Shown one piece after another: positions 44,480 through 56,657 of a stretch of DNA of 64,000 bases. Position 1 is the first letter of the stretch. Each line of letters starts with the position of its first letter. The DNA is from Sipunculus nudus (lineage: Eukaryota; Annelida; Sipuncula; Golfingiida; Sipunculidae): positions 79,086,643 to 79,150,642 of the forward strand of contig CM049307.1 in the NCBI GenBank assembly GCA_026874595.1, written 5' to 3'. Under the pieces are notes generated by a model that saw only the letters and a list, made by a program, of their open reading frames with translations, was not told the origin of the DNA and did not search any database. Both the position numbers and the translations under genes were made by a program.

Positions 44480-46960
44480 GTGTGTGGTGAGTAAATGTGG
44501 AAACACATGACTCTTGCTTATGAATAAGAAGGGTTCAACCAAGGAGGATTAATACAAGGTCCACATTTCCGGGAAAGGTTTTGGGATAGGTTGAGCCGGG
44601 GTTTCCAGGCCTCAAAATTTGTCAGATACAATTAAAAAATGGTTGCGACTTCACTTGGGTCGGCTTCTGCTACTAAAGAAGTATGTATGTTCTGTATCTT
44701 TCTTCAGGAATAGTCTCATCATAAACCTGAATGTCCTCCCGCTCCAATTTGGTTTGTAAGTGTAACACTACTCACCAGATCTTCAAGGTAAGCATACAGG
44801 TATTTGAATTTCTTGCATCATGCACAGCCAGGTAAAATAGATTATACAAAAAAAAATAATTGTACACATCTTGAGACAGTATCCCATTGAAAATCTATAT
44901 TTTCTTTTAACTTTTTAGAATAAAAAAAAACTCCATCTTAAATAATTCATCACCCCAACCCAGTAAAAATAGCTATTTTTAAATAAATCATGACAGGTGC
45001 TTTTCTTTACGATAGAAGTTATGGTGAATATGAAATTACTGGGTCTGTTAAATAAGAACCGATTCTATTTAATTATTCTAAATTGCTCCAAACAAATATT
45101 TTTGTGTTACTGGATTTTTCAAACCAAACTATTTTTCAAACCATATAACTGGTTCAATGCCTTGCTGAACACGTGCTTTCTTGAAATCAGATATTTACAG
45201 CTGAATACAGTCATATAAGTATAAAAAAAAGTTCTATCATTAGTTCATACATACAATTATTATTCAGCCACTATCGCTATGTATTGGTCATATTATGTAG
45301 AACAGTATTTTCTCTAGCACACATACATTGCACGCATGTATTACCCCCCCCCCCCCCCCAAAGAAGTACATAAATACGTATTTGACTTTCTGTACATTTA
45401 TTTATTTTTTCACATTATAAATTCAGAAAAATGTTAGACAATTATGCATAATATCTGGTTTACAGATTAATTCGTGAAAAAATCAAATTATTTATTGAAT
45501 ATTATGGCATGAATTTATATGCACAATCACGAGTGATAAATACGAATACCAAAAGAAGCATCAACAATGACAATATATTCATCTTTTATCACTCACCTGC
45601 CGCTTCAACAGTGAGCCTGCATTTTTTTATATTGTAACATGAAACAGTGATAGAATATTTATTTTTAAGTAACATTGATAATTGGAACGGCACCCAAGGT
45701 CACCATTTATAATATCGGTTAGCGCAAGGCCGTACGTTTGAGTTTGACTATACTGTAGATTATACATGAGACCACTTGTTTTGGCCAGACGGCGAAACTA
45801 TATAGCCATCAATCGTTCATCTCCACTGGATGCTTTGACAGTCTTATTCTGAATTATCATATATGAATAACCTGACTGCAACAAGGATAAACTTTCTGTC
45901 TCCACCTTCAGAAACACGAATGCCATTTTTTTAAATATTCACCACCGAACATGTTTGAGTTTGATGTGTACGGTCTACAAAATCTTGAAAATGACATTGT
46001 CGTTGACAATACACGTTTTGATCCAAACCAGCATTATGAATAGTCCTATTCATTCCTAAAAATGCATTGAAACGTACCTGTTGCACATATTTCGACAGGT
46101 GCAACCTGCCCCTGGGTCACCTGAAAACTGCTGACGTGCCTTTTGGGTATGCATTATGATACTGAACACTCAAGTGAGATGGGACGAACTGCTGTCACAT
46201 GTGATTTCACCGTGTGCTCGCGGTAAACCTGCGCATGCGCACTGACTTAAAGGTGGGGTATCTTTCGAAGCAATACACACCAGCTTTAACACCTTATGCA
46301 GCCAATATCTATTCTAGACAAAATTAAGTGTTCTATAATGAAATCTGAGGAAACTTTATACTTCCCTGCAGACATACTTACACTGGCCGTGTGCAAAGAA
46401 AAGAAGATGACGAAGATTTTTCAACAACCCCCCTCCCCCCCCCCCCCCCAAATGAATAAAACACAGTTTCATAGCAGTTCTCAAATCAACAGTGTATTAA
46501 ATGATTTGAAATAAGAAACGCGTTCAACACGACAGGCGAAATGTTCGCGTTCAGTACATGTGTACTTTGATTCCAGAGCATTGAAATTTATAACAATATC
46601 AGGGTCAAGCTTGTACATTTCAAGACACCGCTGGTCCGTAGCAGCTGTTTATATTCCCTTTACATAAAAATTGTATTGCACTAGGAAGTAAAAGCAAAAA
46701 TTACAACATATAAGTGGCATCTTTAACTTGTATAATGTTTTATCTATGTAAATGTATTAGTTATAGATCTGCAGGTGTGTAATTCTCAGTATAGGGGTCA
46801 ATTTCGAGTTCCCAAACAGAGGGAAAAAAGTTGTTGCAAAATTCATTTTTTCTTCTTTCCATTTCAAGCGGGATATATGAAAGATCAAAAACTCCCATCA
46901 GCAGCGCACTTTTATCCATACTTGCTTTTTTACCACAATAGAAGAATAGCAGTCTTTAGT
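44480..46960. other. noncoding stretch
   Basis: No gene recognised with confidence. On the minus strand near 44640-44760 a short frame (KLEREDIQVYDETIPEERYR) looks coding-like and might be an upstream exon of the ballast-domain gene, but I could not place its splice sites. Poly-C runs at 45344-45359 and 46435-46449. Confidence 0.35.
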
Positions 46961-46967
46961 CAGCAAG

Positions 46968-49900
46968 TCAACTCCGTTACAGCAGTTTATTTTTTTAAAA
47001 TCACAAAATAATGCGGTAAAAAAAGAAGAATGAATGTGTCACGTATGTAGATTTTACAAAAGTATGGTACACAATCATCATAAACACTAGAGTTTGATAT
47101 GAAAATTATTCCTGACATTTTTATTAATGCTAAATAATAAGGTGATAGTGCACACAAATGTTTGACCCATAAAGTGCATTGAAGAGAACTTGCTAAAAGA
47201 GACAGGTAAACGCTCAATATTACTGATCTCCTACAAATTGTCCATCATTTGACAATAGTTTGTAACGTTATCTTCTGCAAAGTCTGGAGGAAAACGGTCG
47301 AATATAGTTTTTGGCTAAAATGTTGCGCTGACTGGAATGTAACGGAGTTGATAACGCACTAAATTATTAAGATATTCTTAACTTAACTTTTAACACATTT
47401 GAACAAAAAGTAAACAGATAACTATCAAGTTGTATCATGCTAAAATATATCGACACAAGTTACCCTGACCGGTAAACAAAAGTTTACCATATAAAGTTTA
47501 TTTTAAACACATAAAGTCAATTAATGTAAATTACTGCTAAATTGAACAACTCGGCTCGGGATTGTTGCGAGAAAGAACTTGCTAAATGCCTACCTACTAG
47601 GTATTTAACCATTTCAATATGAATTCAATAAAAACATATTTCTCCTTTAATGACAATAAAATACTTGAGAAAGTAAAGAAATGCCAACATTATCTAAATC
47701 CAGGAAAATATTGTTACAATTAAGAGCTGTAACGGAGTTGATCAATTTTCAACAAAAATGATAGTCTTGTTACCTTATAGAGCTGTGCTATATATGCAAC
47801 TGGCATTAAAGGCTAGTGTCATCTAAACTAATAAAATATTACCATTAATTTCACAAATATTTAAAACATTAACCCAAATATTATAGTAAACTGATTCCAA
47901 TTTTTGGATTTACAGTGAATCCTAAGTAAAAAGGGCCTGCTCGACCACTTAAAAGGTGTACACAGTAATATGTTCCAAAACTTTCTCCTAATTTAATGCA
48001 AAAGACTTCATGTTTTATTAAGAAGTCATAATTTCCTTGGATGGTCAATGCAATGCTAAAACGTGATGGAGCTGAACACTTTCAGCGGCCTTGTAATCAA
48101 CCTGAATTCGTGTTACAATAAAAGCTGTCAGGTGTAGAACAGAGAACGGAATGCACAACACACAGTGTTCATATTTGGAATGTTCTCCCTTCGTTTGTGG
48201 GTTAAGGGGATATTCTTTCTTATATAAATGCCTAACACTTCATTAGATGAATCCAACAGAAAATAATAATGTCTATATACCCTCATTCGTTCTTTTCCAG
48301 TCTTAGCCATGGTGATTAGCCTGTAAACCCAATGAATTTAAGTTATAAGCTCATAAACAAACTAGAGGTGCGGACCGGACCGCTTGGACCGATAACACAA
48401 AATACCGGACCGCTTATTCCTGGACCGGACCGGTTGGACCGCCGAACTTAATGTTAAAAGGATTTAGTTAAACAAATGAGTTTCAGGATTTAGTTTCACC
48501 AACAATCGTGTTATGAACAAGGGGTAATAAACCATCTCAGAAAGACTCATTGGCTACATAAAATATATTTAAAGCAATGACAGCTGCAATAGTACAATTA
48601 TATACGTGAACATGTATTATTATATTTTTTTTTCCATCGTGAGTAACAGTTAAAGTTCATTTTTTGTTATTAACTTATGATTGAAGTGACATGTTCAGCA
48701 TTAGATCATTGTCCCTGCTGTGTTGCACAATGCTGATACTTTTGCTTAGTATAATAAGACCAATTTCTATACGATGAATACATTAAATATATTCTTTATA
48801 TTAAATTATTAACAAAGGATTAATAAGTTTTCTGTATCAGATCGCACATAAACTATTACAGAACTTATCAGCTGATGTCAATCTGCATCCCTGCCCAGCA
48901 TAATCTTTGAATCAGCTCGCCCAACCCTGCACATTAGATTAATAAGTTTTCAATATCAAATCGCACTTAAACCGCTACAAAACTTCATCAGCGGCTTATA
49001 TCCTAATTACTATGCCCCACACAGTAACACAAAATATTTACCACTGAAAAATTTATTAACAAAGACTGTAATTTTAAATTTGTCATTAAAAATCAAACCC
49101 AGATCCTGCGATTAAAGTATAGATTATTATATTACATTTTATAGCACGTTTTGTTGTGTATGATATTTGGTTTTGTTAAATATTTGAACAAATATATGTA
49201 ATAAAAAATATGTAGAACAAACGTTGAATAAAAGGAATTACTATATATTTTAATTTTGATGATATTTTAACAAATGTGCCGAACCCCTTGGACCGGTCCA
49301 CCTTATGGACCGGAACGCTTACAGCTGGACCTGACAAAAACAGGGCGCTTACTTGGTGCATCGAACGGTCCGGTCCAATCCGCACTTCTAAAACAAACTT
49401 ATAAAATATGTCTAATATATAAGTTTTAATGTTTCTATTGCTGTCAAATTTCAAGACTAAAGCATTTTTTAATTACCAAAATTAGTTATTTGTTTTCAAA
49501 GAGCAACAGTATTTTCCAGACCAAGATAAACGCATTAAAAGGGATTATACTATATATCAAGTGGTCAGTGAAGCTGTTTCTTATCTTCAGTGTGCTTCTT
49601 TATAAATCCTCTCACCAGAGAATAATTTATTACTGGTTGGACTTTTCATAGAAAAAATGTTTGGTGATTCGTCAACTCCGTTACAATAGAATCGCAACGG
49701 AGTTGATCGTAACGGAGCTGATTATTTTTTAAATTTTACCTAATCAGCGGACATGATAGACATGAAATCCTTCAAACAAATATTTCAATTCTGATAGATT
49801 TACGATGCCTCTCTCTGTTCATGGATGTTTATAGGTTTCAACAATTACTTTTTTCACAAATGGCGTAACAGAGTTGATGGGTGAATTAAGCTACTTTACT

Positions 49901-50061
49901 TTTTATACACTTTTTCACTGATAAAAATCAAAACTCCGGATTGAAGCCATGATTCTTCACTTTGAATGCCCTACACTGTAACGAATGATATGATCAGCCA
50001 CTCGATTTGTTCCACTGGATGGCTGTAGATGGCATATTGGTGCAGTTGTAACGGAGTTGAC
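46968..50061. other. cluster of a 13-bp motif, TAACGGAGTTGAT
   Basis: Eight exact or near-exact copies: 46968-46980 (reverse), 47340-47352, 47730-47742, 49672-49684 (reverse), 49695-49707 (C for T at position 1), 49710-49722 (C for T at position 10), 49866-49878 (A for G at position 5) and 50049-50061 (last base C). The flanks of the copies are otherwise unalike. Not explained by any gene or repeat I recognise. Confidence 0.7.
48363..49390. mobile_element. 1,028-bp non-autonomous hAT element
   Basis: Begins TAGAGGTGCGGACCGGACCG and ends CCGCACTTCTA, with a perfect 8-bp target duplication AAACAAAC at 48355-48362 and 49391-49398. The TAGAGGTG terminus and 8-bp duplication are standard for hAT. 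Both ends carry many GGACCG/CGGTCC words (for example TTGGACCG), probable subterminal transposase-binding repeats. The interior is AT-rich and has no transposase. Confidence 0.85.
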
Positions 50062-50069
50062 GAAAATTT

Positions 50070-51100
50070 GGGACATGGCTTCGTTAGTCCAGCGAGTGAA
50101 AAATACTGAAGAGCAGCTCATAGAAATTTTGTAGGAAGCACATTAGATCTTGTTTATAGTAAACAAACACAAAAATACCCGAATTATTAGTGATGGGTAC
50201 TAAATTTATTTATATTTTCATTGGAACCTCTTATTTAGGACATATATTTTTTTATTACGGTTTCATTTTGGATCTTAAAAATTGGCCTTAAAATTGTATC
50301 TGGACTTACTCTTGCAATATTACCCTCACATGGGGAATCGAAATAAATCGTCAAACTCATTCTGATATAATTATAACCATGATTGTGTGTTAATAATACC
50401 CTATGAAGCAGTCGGACCCTATTTTGACCCCTATTTGAAGAATTGCACAGGTACCTATCCATACTTTCTACATTATCAAGGCCAAACACATAATACAGTC
50501 TTGTCTCGTCCCAAGACGCTTTATTCCGATTCGCTCTGCTCATCTCCATCATGTGATCTTATCACAGTTGTGGATTCTGCAACAAAATACAGTCATAACC
50601 TGAGGAATTACAGTATTTCCACAAATGTGCACTATCCCAATCCCGGTGGAAATAACATCATTTGATTGCGGTAACCTTACACTCGCACAGAATAATAAAA
50701 GACTAAGATCCAAGCCGGTCATCAGCTTGGTTTAAGGCCAGGAGACCCCGGTTAACAGCATCACAACTACACAGACTCATTAACGGACAAAAACATGTTA
50801 ATAGCATGTTTAATGAAACACCTGTTCAAGCAGAACAAGTGGTTTATGGTAGAATAATTAAGCTGCAGCTCTGGGTCAATATGCATTGGAACAAAATGGC
50901 CATATTCAAAAATGGTGTTTGTTGTTAACCTTGTTATAGGTTCATATCTGAAATGATATTTCAGTTATGGGGATGTCCTTATGGAAATGCGTAGCAAGGG
51001 TAATTTTGGATATGCTAAATAAAGGATGAAATCAAGGCAAAGTAGCAGACGTCTAACCATAAATGACTAAAAAAGAATTCTGGGGCAAAAAAAAAAAAGG
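50070..51100. other. noncoding stretch
   Basis: No gene recognised. Short overlapping frames on both strands near 50235-50665 lack family features. Confidence 0.4.
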
Positions 51101-51475
51101 TTGTGCGAGTACCTGATATTCAGAAATGGTCATAAATTCTTTGCGGTCTTGTTTTATGCGGACTGCTGTGCCTTCCATGTTTATCTGGTGTCACATGACC
51201 GTGTCCTTGATCTTTTTGCCGCAAGCGGCCAGCGGAAACGGCCCATCGCCACGCCCACCTATCAAAAGTCAAAACAAGGGTGGATCATGACACGTGTTGA
51301 TTTTGTGGAGAGGATTGTGAAGCCCTGGCTTGGGCTGGACTTAATGTTAAAACGTGAACAGTTGGACATACTCGATCACTTGGTGAATGGGCTTCGGCAA
51401 ATCCCTGTGTTTCATGTTGTTGCCTACGGTCGTGGACGCGTGGACTCAGTCAGAGACCGTGCCATATCGCGATAG
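51101..51475 (+). CDS. unrecognised open frame, possibly an exon fragment
   Basis: 124 codons. The middle part, 'GWIMTRVDFVERIVKPWLGL' then 'KREQLDILDHLVNGLRQIP', has the amphipathic, GC-richer look of real coding sequence, unlike its surroundings. The N-terminal 30 residues are probably not coding. I do not recognise the family. It could be an exon of a transposon-derived gene. Confidence 0.3.
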   Translation: MCEYLIFRNGHKFFAVLFYADCCAFHVYLVSHDRVLDLFAASGQRKRPIATPTYQKSKQGWIMTRVDFVERIVKPWLGLDLMLKREQLDILDHLVNGLRQIPVFHVVAYGRGRVDSVRDRAISR

Positions 51476-53230
51476 TTATCAGTCCACTAAGATCGATCCC
51501 TTAGGATCAGGTGGAGGCGTTTACCCAGCAAACACATAAGGTAATCATAACGTTCCTGGAATGTCATGGTTTGGTCACGAAAAGGACGTCTCCAAATAAC
51601 GTCAGCAGGACGTTATGGGAACAGTTTACTGTAGCTGTAATTTGTAACGTTGAGAAAACGTCAGGATGACATTCCTTATTTATCGCTACGCGCATGCGCA
51701 AGAAATGCGCATGCGCACTAGATGACATCGCTTCAGGAGACGCCGTCATATTATCAGTATTATCTGAATAATCTACATATCAACTGCAGTGGAAGGCAGC
51801 CATCATTTCAAAGTAAGTGAACTTAAGACATAACACCAAAAGAAAACAAAGAAATAATTATTTGTGATATAGGACAATTGAGGTAGCAATACAAAGAGTG
51901 TTTGAAACTTCAAAATACTCCCATGCCCTGGTTTGATGTTTTTTGCTTGTATTAATATTTATTTACTGGTTGACATGTCTCATATAAATCAGTGTTTCTT
52001 GGCGTCCCTGATAAGTGGCCATTGTTTATCATCCTTGGATATGCATATAAAGTAATGTGACTTAATAGTGAAGCGCATGCACGAGGAGAATACAAGTCTC
52101 ACTGTAAACAGGGGTCAGCAGTAACACTGTGCAGACTCTCTAGTGTACGACACTGCTGTCAGGGGATTGTTGGTGTCCAAATCTGACCCTAGCAATGCAC
52201 CGCGTGGCATCAGAATGCACACTGACAACGGAAATACACAAGTGGTTAAAAGGAGCCAATGGAGTACGTTAAAATGCATCGGATTATAAAAGTTTCATGG
52301 TGAATAAATGATTTAATGAGAAGGAACCGATGTGGTCTGTGACATTTGATAGCATTATATTTTTTCCGGTCCATTAATACTTTTCACAAATATTCGGTAT
52401 GCGTTACAGGGACGCCGGTGCACGTGCATCTGTTGTGGTTGAACAGCTGATTCCATGTATAGTCCGTCCCAAAAGCCTTGTCCGCATGTTTTTTCCACGA
52501 TAATTATTTTAAGAAAATTCTGTAAAAATGGCCTTTGGCCTGAAGTAGTTAAACAGATTTTTAGCCAATTTCGTGTTAAGTATTTATATATCATGTTAAA
52601 CGTATTTACTTTGCGACTCTTATGCGTTATTTATGCTGAAATACCGTGGATGGCGTCTTCCCGGCACTGCTGGACAGTACATTCCTCCATGGTACACTTT
52701 CCATGTCTATGACCAGAGAGCTTAGACGACGAAAGGGTTCACTCCGCATGCGTCATGTTGAATTTTGAGACACTAGCGCCGCCATGCGGTTTGGGAGTTA
52801 AGGCATCAGGGACGCAACACAAACAGAGCTGTTACCAGTTACTGGTTTGCAAGTGCTTGAAATGTTTGGAGCCTAAAGTCATTGTTGACAGTCATTGTTG
52901 ATTGTATGTGACTTACTTATTTATTTATCTTACATTAGGAAAGAGAGTTATAGTTAAAGGTCTTTTAAATGCTGAATATTTGACTTTCCTTTTTTTATCG
53001 CTCACACTGGCACTGATTACTGGTTTATATAGACCCAAGGATTCACTCATATGCTTCGTTGCTGTCTGCCCTATCATGGATCTGGATACCAAGGTCGCAT
53101 AAATTGCAGGTAATTGTGATTATTTAATAGAAAATCTTACAAAACTGTGCCCTGTTAGTCTAAGTAGAAAGAAAGTTCATTTCTCGAGTAGGGATGCTAG
53201 TGCTAATCTCTTTTTTTATTGGTTTGTTTT
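51476..53230. other. noncoding stretch with dispersed repeat
   Basis: Near 51530-51660 several AACGTT/AACGTC words (CATAACGTTCCTGGAATGTC, GGACGTTATGGGAACAG) suggest a fragment of a dispersed element. At 51691-51716 a near-palindrome of GCGCATGCGC words. No gene. Confidence 0.4.
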
Positions 53231-53620
53231 CAGGGTTGGGGTCAAGTACGTATTTGTATTTGAACTAATATACAGTCAAAGTATGTACTTGTATTTGTTT
53301 TGTGCAAAATTATACTATTTGTATTTGTATTCTATTTCAATATTTGATGTATTTGATCAAATACTGTACAAATACATATGTATAAATACATATTCATATC
53401 TGCCTCAATTAAAAAAATAACTATTACCCAACTTCTGAACAACCCAAACGACCGCATCAAGTCAAGTATTTCTCTTCTCCTTGAAACATTATGAATATGT
53501 ATGGTACTAAAGAATAATTATTTTTCTCTATTACGAATACATTTGCGTATTTGTATTTGTATTTGTAGTTGATGTTTGTATTTTTATTTGTATTTATCTT
53601 CAGTCACTCGAATTTGTAGT
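53231..53620 (+). mobile_element. fragment of a hAT-like element with TATTTGTATTTG repeats
   Basis: Begins CAGGGTTGGGGTCAAGTACG, a hAT-type terminus, followed by many TATTTGTATTTG words to about 53600. The complementary right terminus was not found, so the copy is truncated or rearranged. Confidence 0.45.
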
Positions 53621-55600
53621 TGAACGAGACAAGCTATCGTATTATATGTGTATTTGGCACACTGCATTTGACCCAAACTATGTTTGCTTTACAGTTTTGT
53701 AATTTTTAAAGAATATTGTGGTTTAATGCATGAAAAAATTGTCTTTTGTGATAATTTATTAGTTTTGCATTAAAAATTAATAAAAAAAGATTAAAACAAA
53801 CCTCTTAATTTGATAAACATTTGGAATATCATGTTTTCGTATGAAAGATTATAAAATACAAAATTATGAAATTGCAATTTAGAATTAAAAAACACCTTTT
53901 CCACAATTTTATATTTTTATGGGTATCCAAACATTTTGAATAATAATATGAGTTATATCCCTTGCATTTGTATGACAAGTGACTTCAGAATAATCACACA
54001 CACACAAACAGCACACAATATTATAATACATAGAAGCATCCTCAAATGATTCCCAGTGGTAATTTACCAACAACCGTTGTAGTTGATTGACAATGTGTTG
54101 TTTGACAATATGATGTTTTCAAAGCAGAGTTTTGTGCATTTGTCATTACAGAGATATTTGGCAATTTGGTAAAGTTGTCTAGAAAAATGTATTTTTTATC
54201 CATTTAACTTATATCTTAACTGACTTTATAATGTGTGACTAAGTATTATAACAAGAATGGGTCACTTACATACAATCATATTATAACTTGAATAAAATGA
54301 CACATTTGGGGATAATATAACCTCTGAAGCGAAAAAAAATGCATATTCCGCTACCAATAATATAAATAATGCCAAGACAAAGTGTACACTGGTATAAAAA
54401 TTATTAAAGTATGCCCTTTTTTTAAAAAAAACCACTTATTTTGAAAAAATTAAAAAAACGTACTGGTTCAAATGAATGGCCATTTCAACAATTATAAACA
54501 AAATATGCAAGTACATGTAGTTAAAGTTTACCAAATGATACTAACCACTGTATGGTGACGGTAACAAATGCAGAATATTTAAAATTGGTATACATTCATA
54601 TATGTATGTACAAATATTATAACAGATGTGTTTATCACAGTGACCTTTGGAAGTCCCACAAGTTAACAGAAGAGATGTACACGTTTATAATAATGATTAT
54701 CCCTTATTTTTTTTTAGAAAAGACCTGTTTCGACAATCAATGAATCAGTAAAAAAACTTCATGACCAGTTATGCAAATTGTTACGAAGACAAATTATTCA
54801 GGGGAAAATTCTGGGCCGATCCGGGATTCGAACCCATGTCGATGTAGCACATGTCCGGCGTTCCAACCGCTTCACTAGAAAAGCGAGACAGTTTGGTCCG
54901 CTTTTATGTGCACCTAGTAACAAAATACACACAGTTTAAGTTCACCGCCATCTGATACTTAGCATTGTTTAGTGGTGATAACAAGTAGAGAACATGTTGA
55001 AATTGATATACATGCATATATTTATGAATATCGTTAGAGCTGTGTTTATCACAGTAGTCTTTGCAACTCCCACAAATTAACACACGATATAAACCTGTTA
55101 AACCGATGTTAAACCTTAGTTGTCAAGGTCATCCATAATGAACTTAATCTAGCCCTCAACTTAGTGAATCACAGTGGATTTACTGTATATGTCATATAGT
55201 TTTATATTTCAAGGGATAAAACACTCGGTACTCTCCGCTAATGACTTGGTTCAAGGCAAGTGGTTTTCTCCAGGTACTCCATGTTCATTTACCTCTGGAC
55301 ACTACCTGAGTAATGTAGGCTGCCTTCTTTAGTTATATTAGTTTAGTTATATTAACTATTTGTGCAATCCATGTATAATAAAGTTTAAAGTTACATTGCG
55401 CCAAGACTGAGTCATAGATGGACAGGCGGATTGACATTTATCATTTATATGTCCCTGCAGACAGATGGACAACAAGACCTTTTCACTGGTACATTTAAAT
55501 GTGAGCCTTCCTGTTCTTTACTTTATGGTTGAAAAGTGTCCTGCTCTCAAAGTTAAAGTAGTAATGAAGACGACATATAACATAAGGGTAAATGATAGAA
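53621..55600. other. noncoding stretch around the SINE head
   Basis: AT-rich, no gene recognised apart from the tRNA-like segment. Confidence 0.4.
54815..54885 (-). repeat. tRNA-like SINE head
   Basis: On the minus strand, an A-box-like TAGTGAAGCGG (54867-54877) and a perfect B-box GGTTCGAATCC (54824-54834) lie 43 bp apart, as in tRNA genes. The 5' and 3' acceptor strands do not pair, so this is a tRNA-derived SINE or pseudo-tRNA rather than a working tRNA gene. Confidence 0.6.
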
Positions 55601-55604
55601 TGAA

Positions 55605-55990
55605 CTACCAGGCCATTCTTGTGTTCCTTACACGTTTTAAAGATCTTGTAGGGACTGAACTTACAACCAAATTTTTAAGGGTCATCAAGACACTGTTAGA
55701 ACATACAGTATGTATAATTTCTCTCTGTAACATTTTCTCCACCCGATTCAAAAATCTAGACAGAGCCTGTGAAGGAAGATGTAGTGGACCTACTGTTGAG
55801 TTATCAATCTGATTGTATGCCTTGAAATGACACAAAAGATCATTTTCTTCTACCGTGTTGCCTTCCTTTGTCAGAAGTGTAATACGTTGATGGCACTGAA
55901 TCTTGTTGTTTATTTTCCTGATTATAAAGCCACCAATGTATGAAACAACATTAGCAACAGTACTAGAACATAACATTGGAAATCCTCAGT
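55605..55990 (-). CDS. P-element-like C-terminal exon
   Basis: Reads 'SSTVANVVSYIGGFIIRKIN', 'KIQCHQRITLL' and 'PSQALSRFLNRVEKML', ending at a stop at 55605-55607. The 'YIGGFIIRK....C..C'-type block followed by 'PS..L..++..+E' is the usual end of THAP9-like transposases, with the second Cys of the pair not evident here. Confidence 0.6.
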
Positions 55991-56035
55991 TGACTCTATT
56001 ACTTGACATTCAGATGTTACTTTTTTGCACTTTTA

Positions 56036-56624
56036 GCTTGGATTTTCAATTGCGGGTATTTCAGTGTCTGAAAGACGGCGCTTTTCAGAACAAACTGTTT
56101 GGCTGATATCATTTAGGGATATGAGTAGTTGATCTGTGTTAAGGGCACAATTAGAATTAGGTACACCCATTAAAAGCATGTTTGTTGTAAGAGAACGATA
56201 GGCAAAAGCTAATTCCCCGGAGGAAGGGTTGAAACGGTGGCCATCCTTTCATCGAATTTGTGTAAAGAAGTTCTCCAGGCAATCCTGCTTCAGTCAACCA
56301 GTGAGCAGGGACCTGAAGCCAGATATTTGCAGCAAGTCAGTCAAAATGCGTTCAACAGCATTCAGGGCCTGTACCGTTGCATCAGAGCAAGGCTGCTGTA
56401 CCTTGTCTTGGGTTGACCAAGAGCTGACCATTGTTCGGAAGTGAGTGTTCCTTTGAATAGTCTCATTACTTGCCGTTAGAGGTTTGATCAGCTTGTTTCC
56501 TCTCGAGGAAATCAAAGATGTCATTTACTTGCTTTAGGAAGTTAGCAGTCTCTACTGCTGTAGCTGTCATCTTGCCGAGGGCAACTAGTGTGTGGATGCC
56601 GGCATACAGAGAATGCGAACAAAC
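56036..56624 (-). pseudogene. P-element-like exon, copy 3 of 3 (long, with stops)
   Basis: Begins after CTTACTGCCCAG with VCSHSLYAGIHTLVALGKMT. It needs a frame change near 56510, then continues 'RGNKLIKPLTASNETIQRNT' and 'QALNAVERILTDLLQISGFR'. The motif TG*LKQDCLENFFTQIR*KDG has two TGA codons where copies 1 and 2 have sense codons at the first site. It then runs on as 'SSGELAFAYRSLTTNMLLMG' to an end near 56036. This is the only copy continuous with the C-terminal half. Confidence 0.65.
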
Positions 56625-56639
56625 CTGGGCAGTAAGATT

Positions 56640-56657
56640 AGATAGATAGATAGATAG
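56640..56657. repeat. (TAGA)n, LINE 3' tail
   Basis: Four TAGA units forming the terminal repeat of the LINE. Confidence 0.8.

Noticed and set aside
44269-44490. Plus-strand 73-codon frame near 44.3 kb
   Set aside because: It overlaps the minus-strand frame whose donor and phase fit the ballast-domain gene, and has no family features.
54815-54885. Functional tRNA gene
   Set aside because: A and B boxes are present, but the acceptor strands do not pair and no clear anticodon arm forms.
55465-55812. Plus-strand 115-codon frame opposite the P-element-like C-terminus
   Set aside because: It is the shadow of the minus-strand frame that carries the family motifs.
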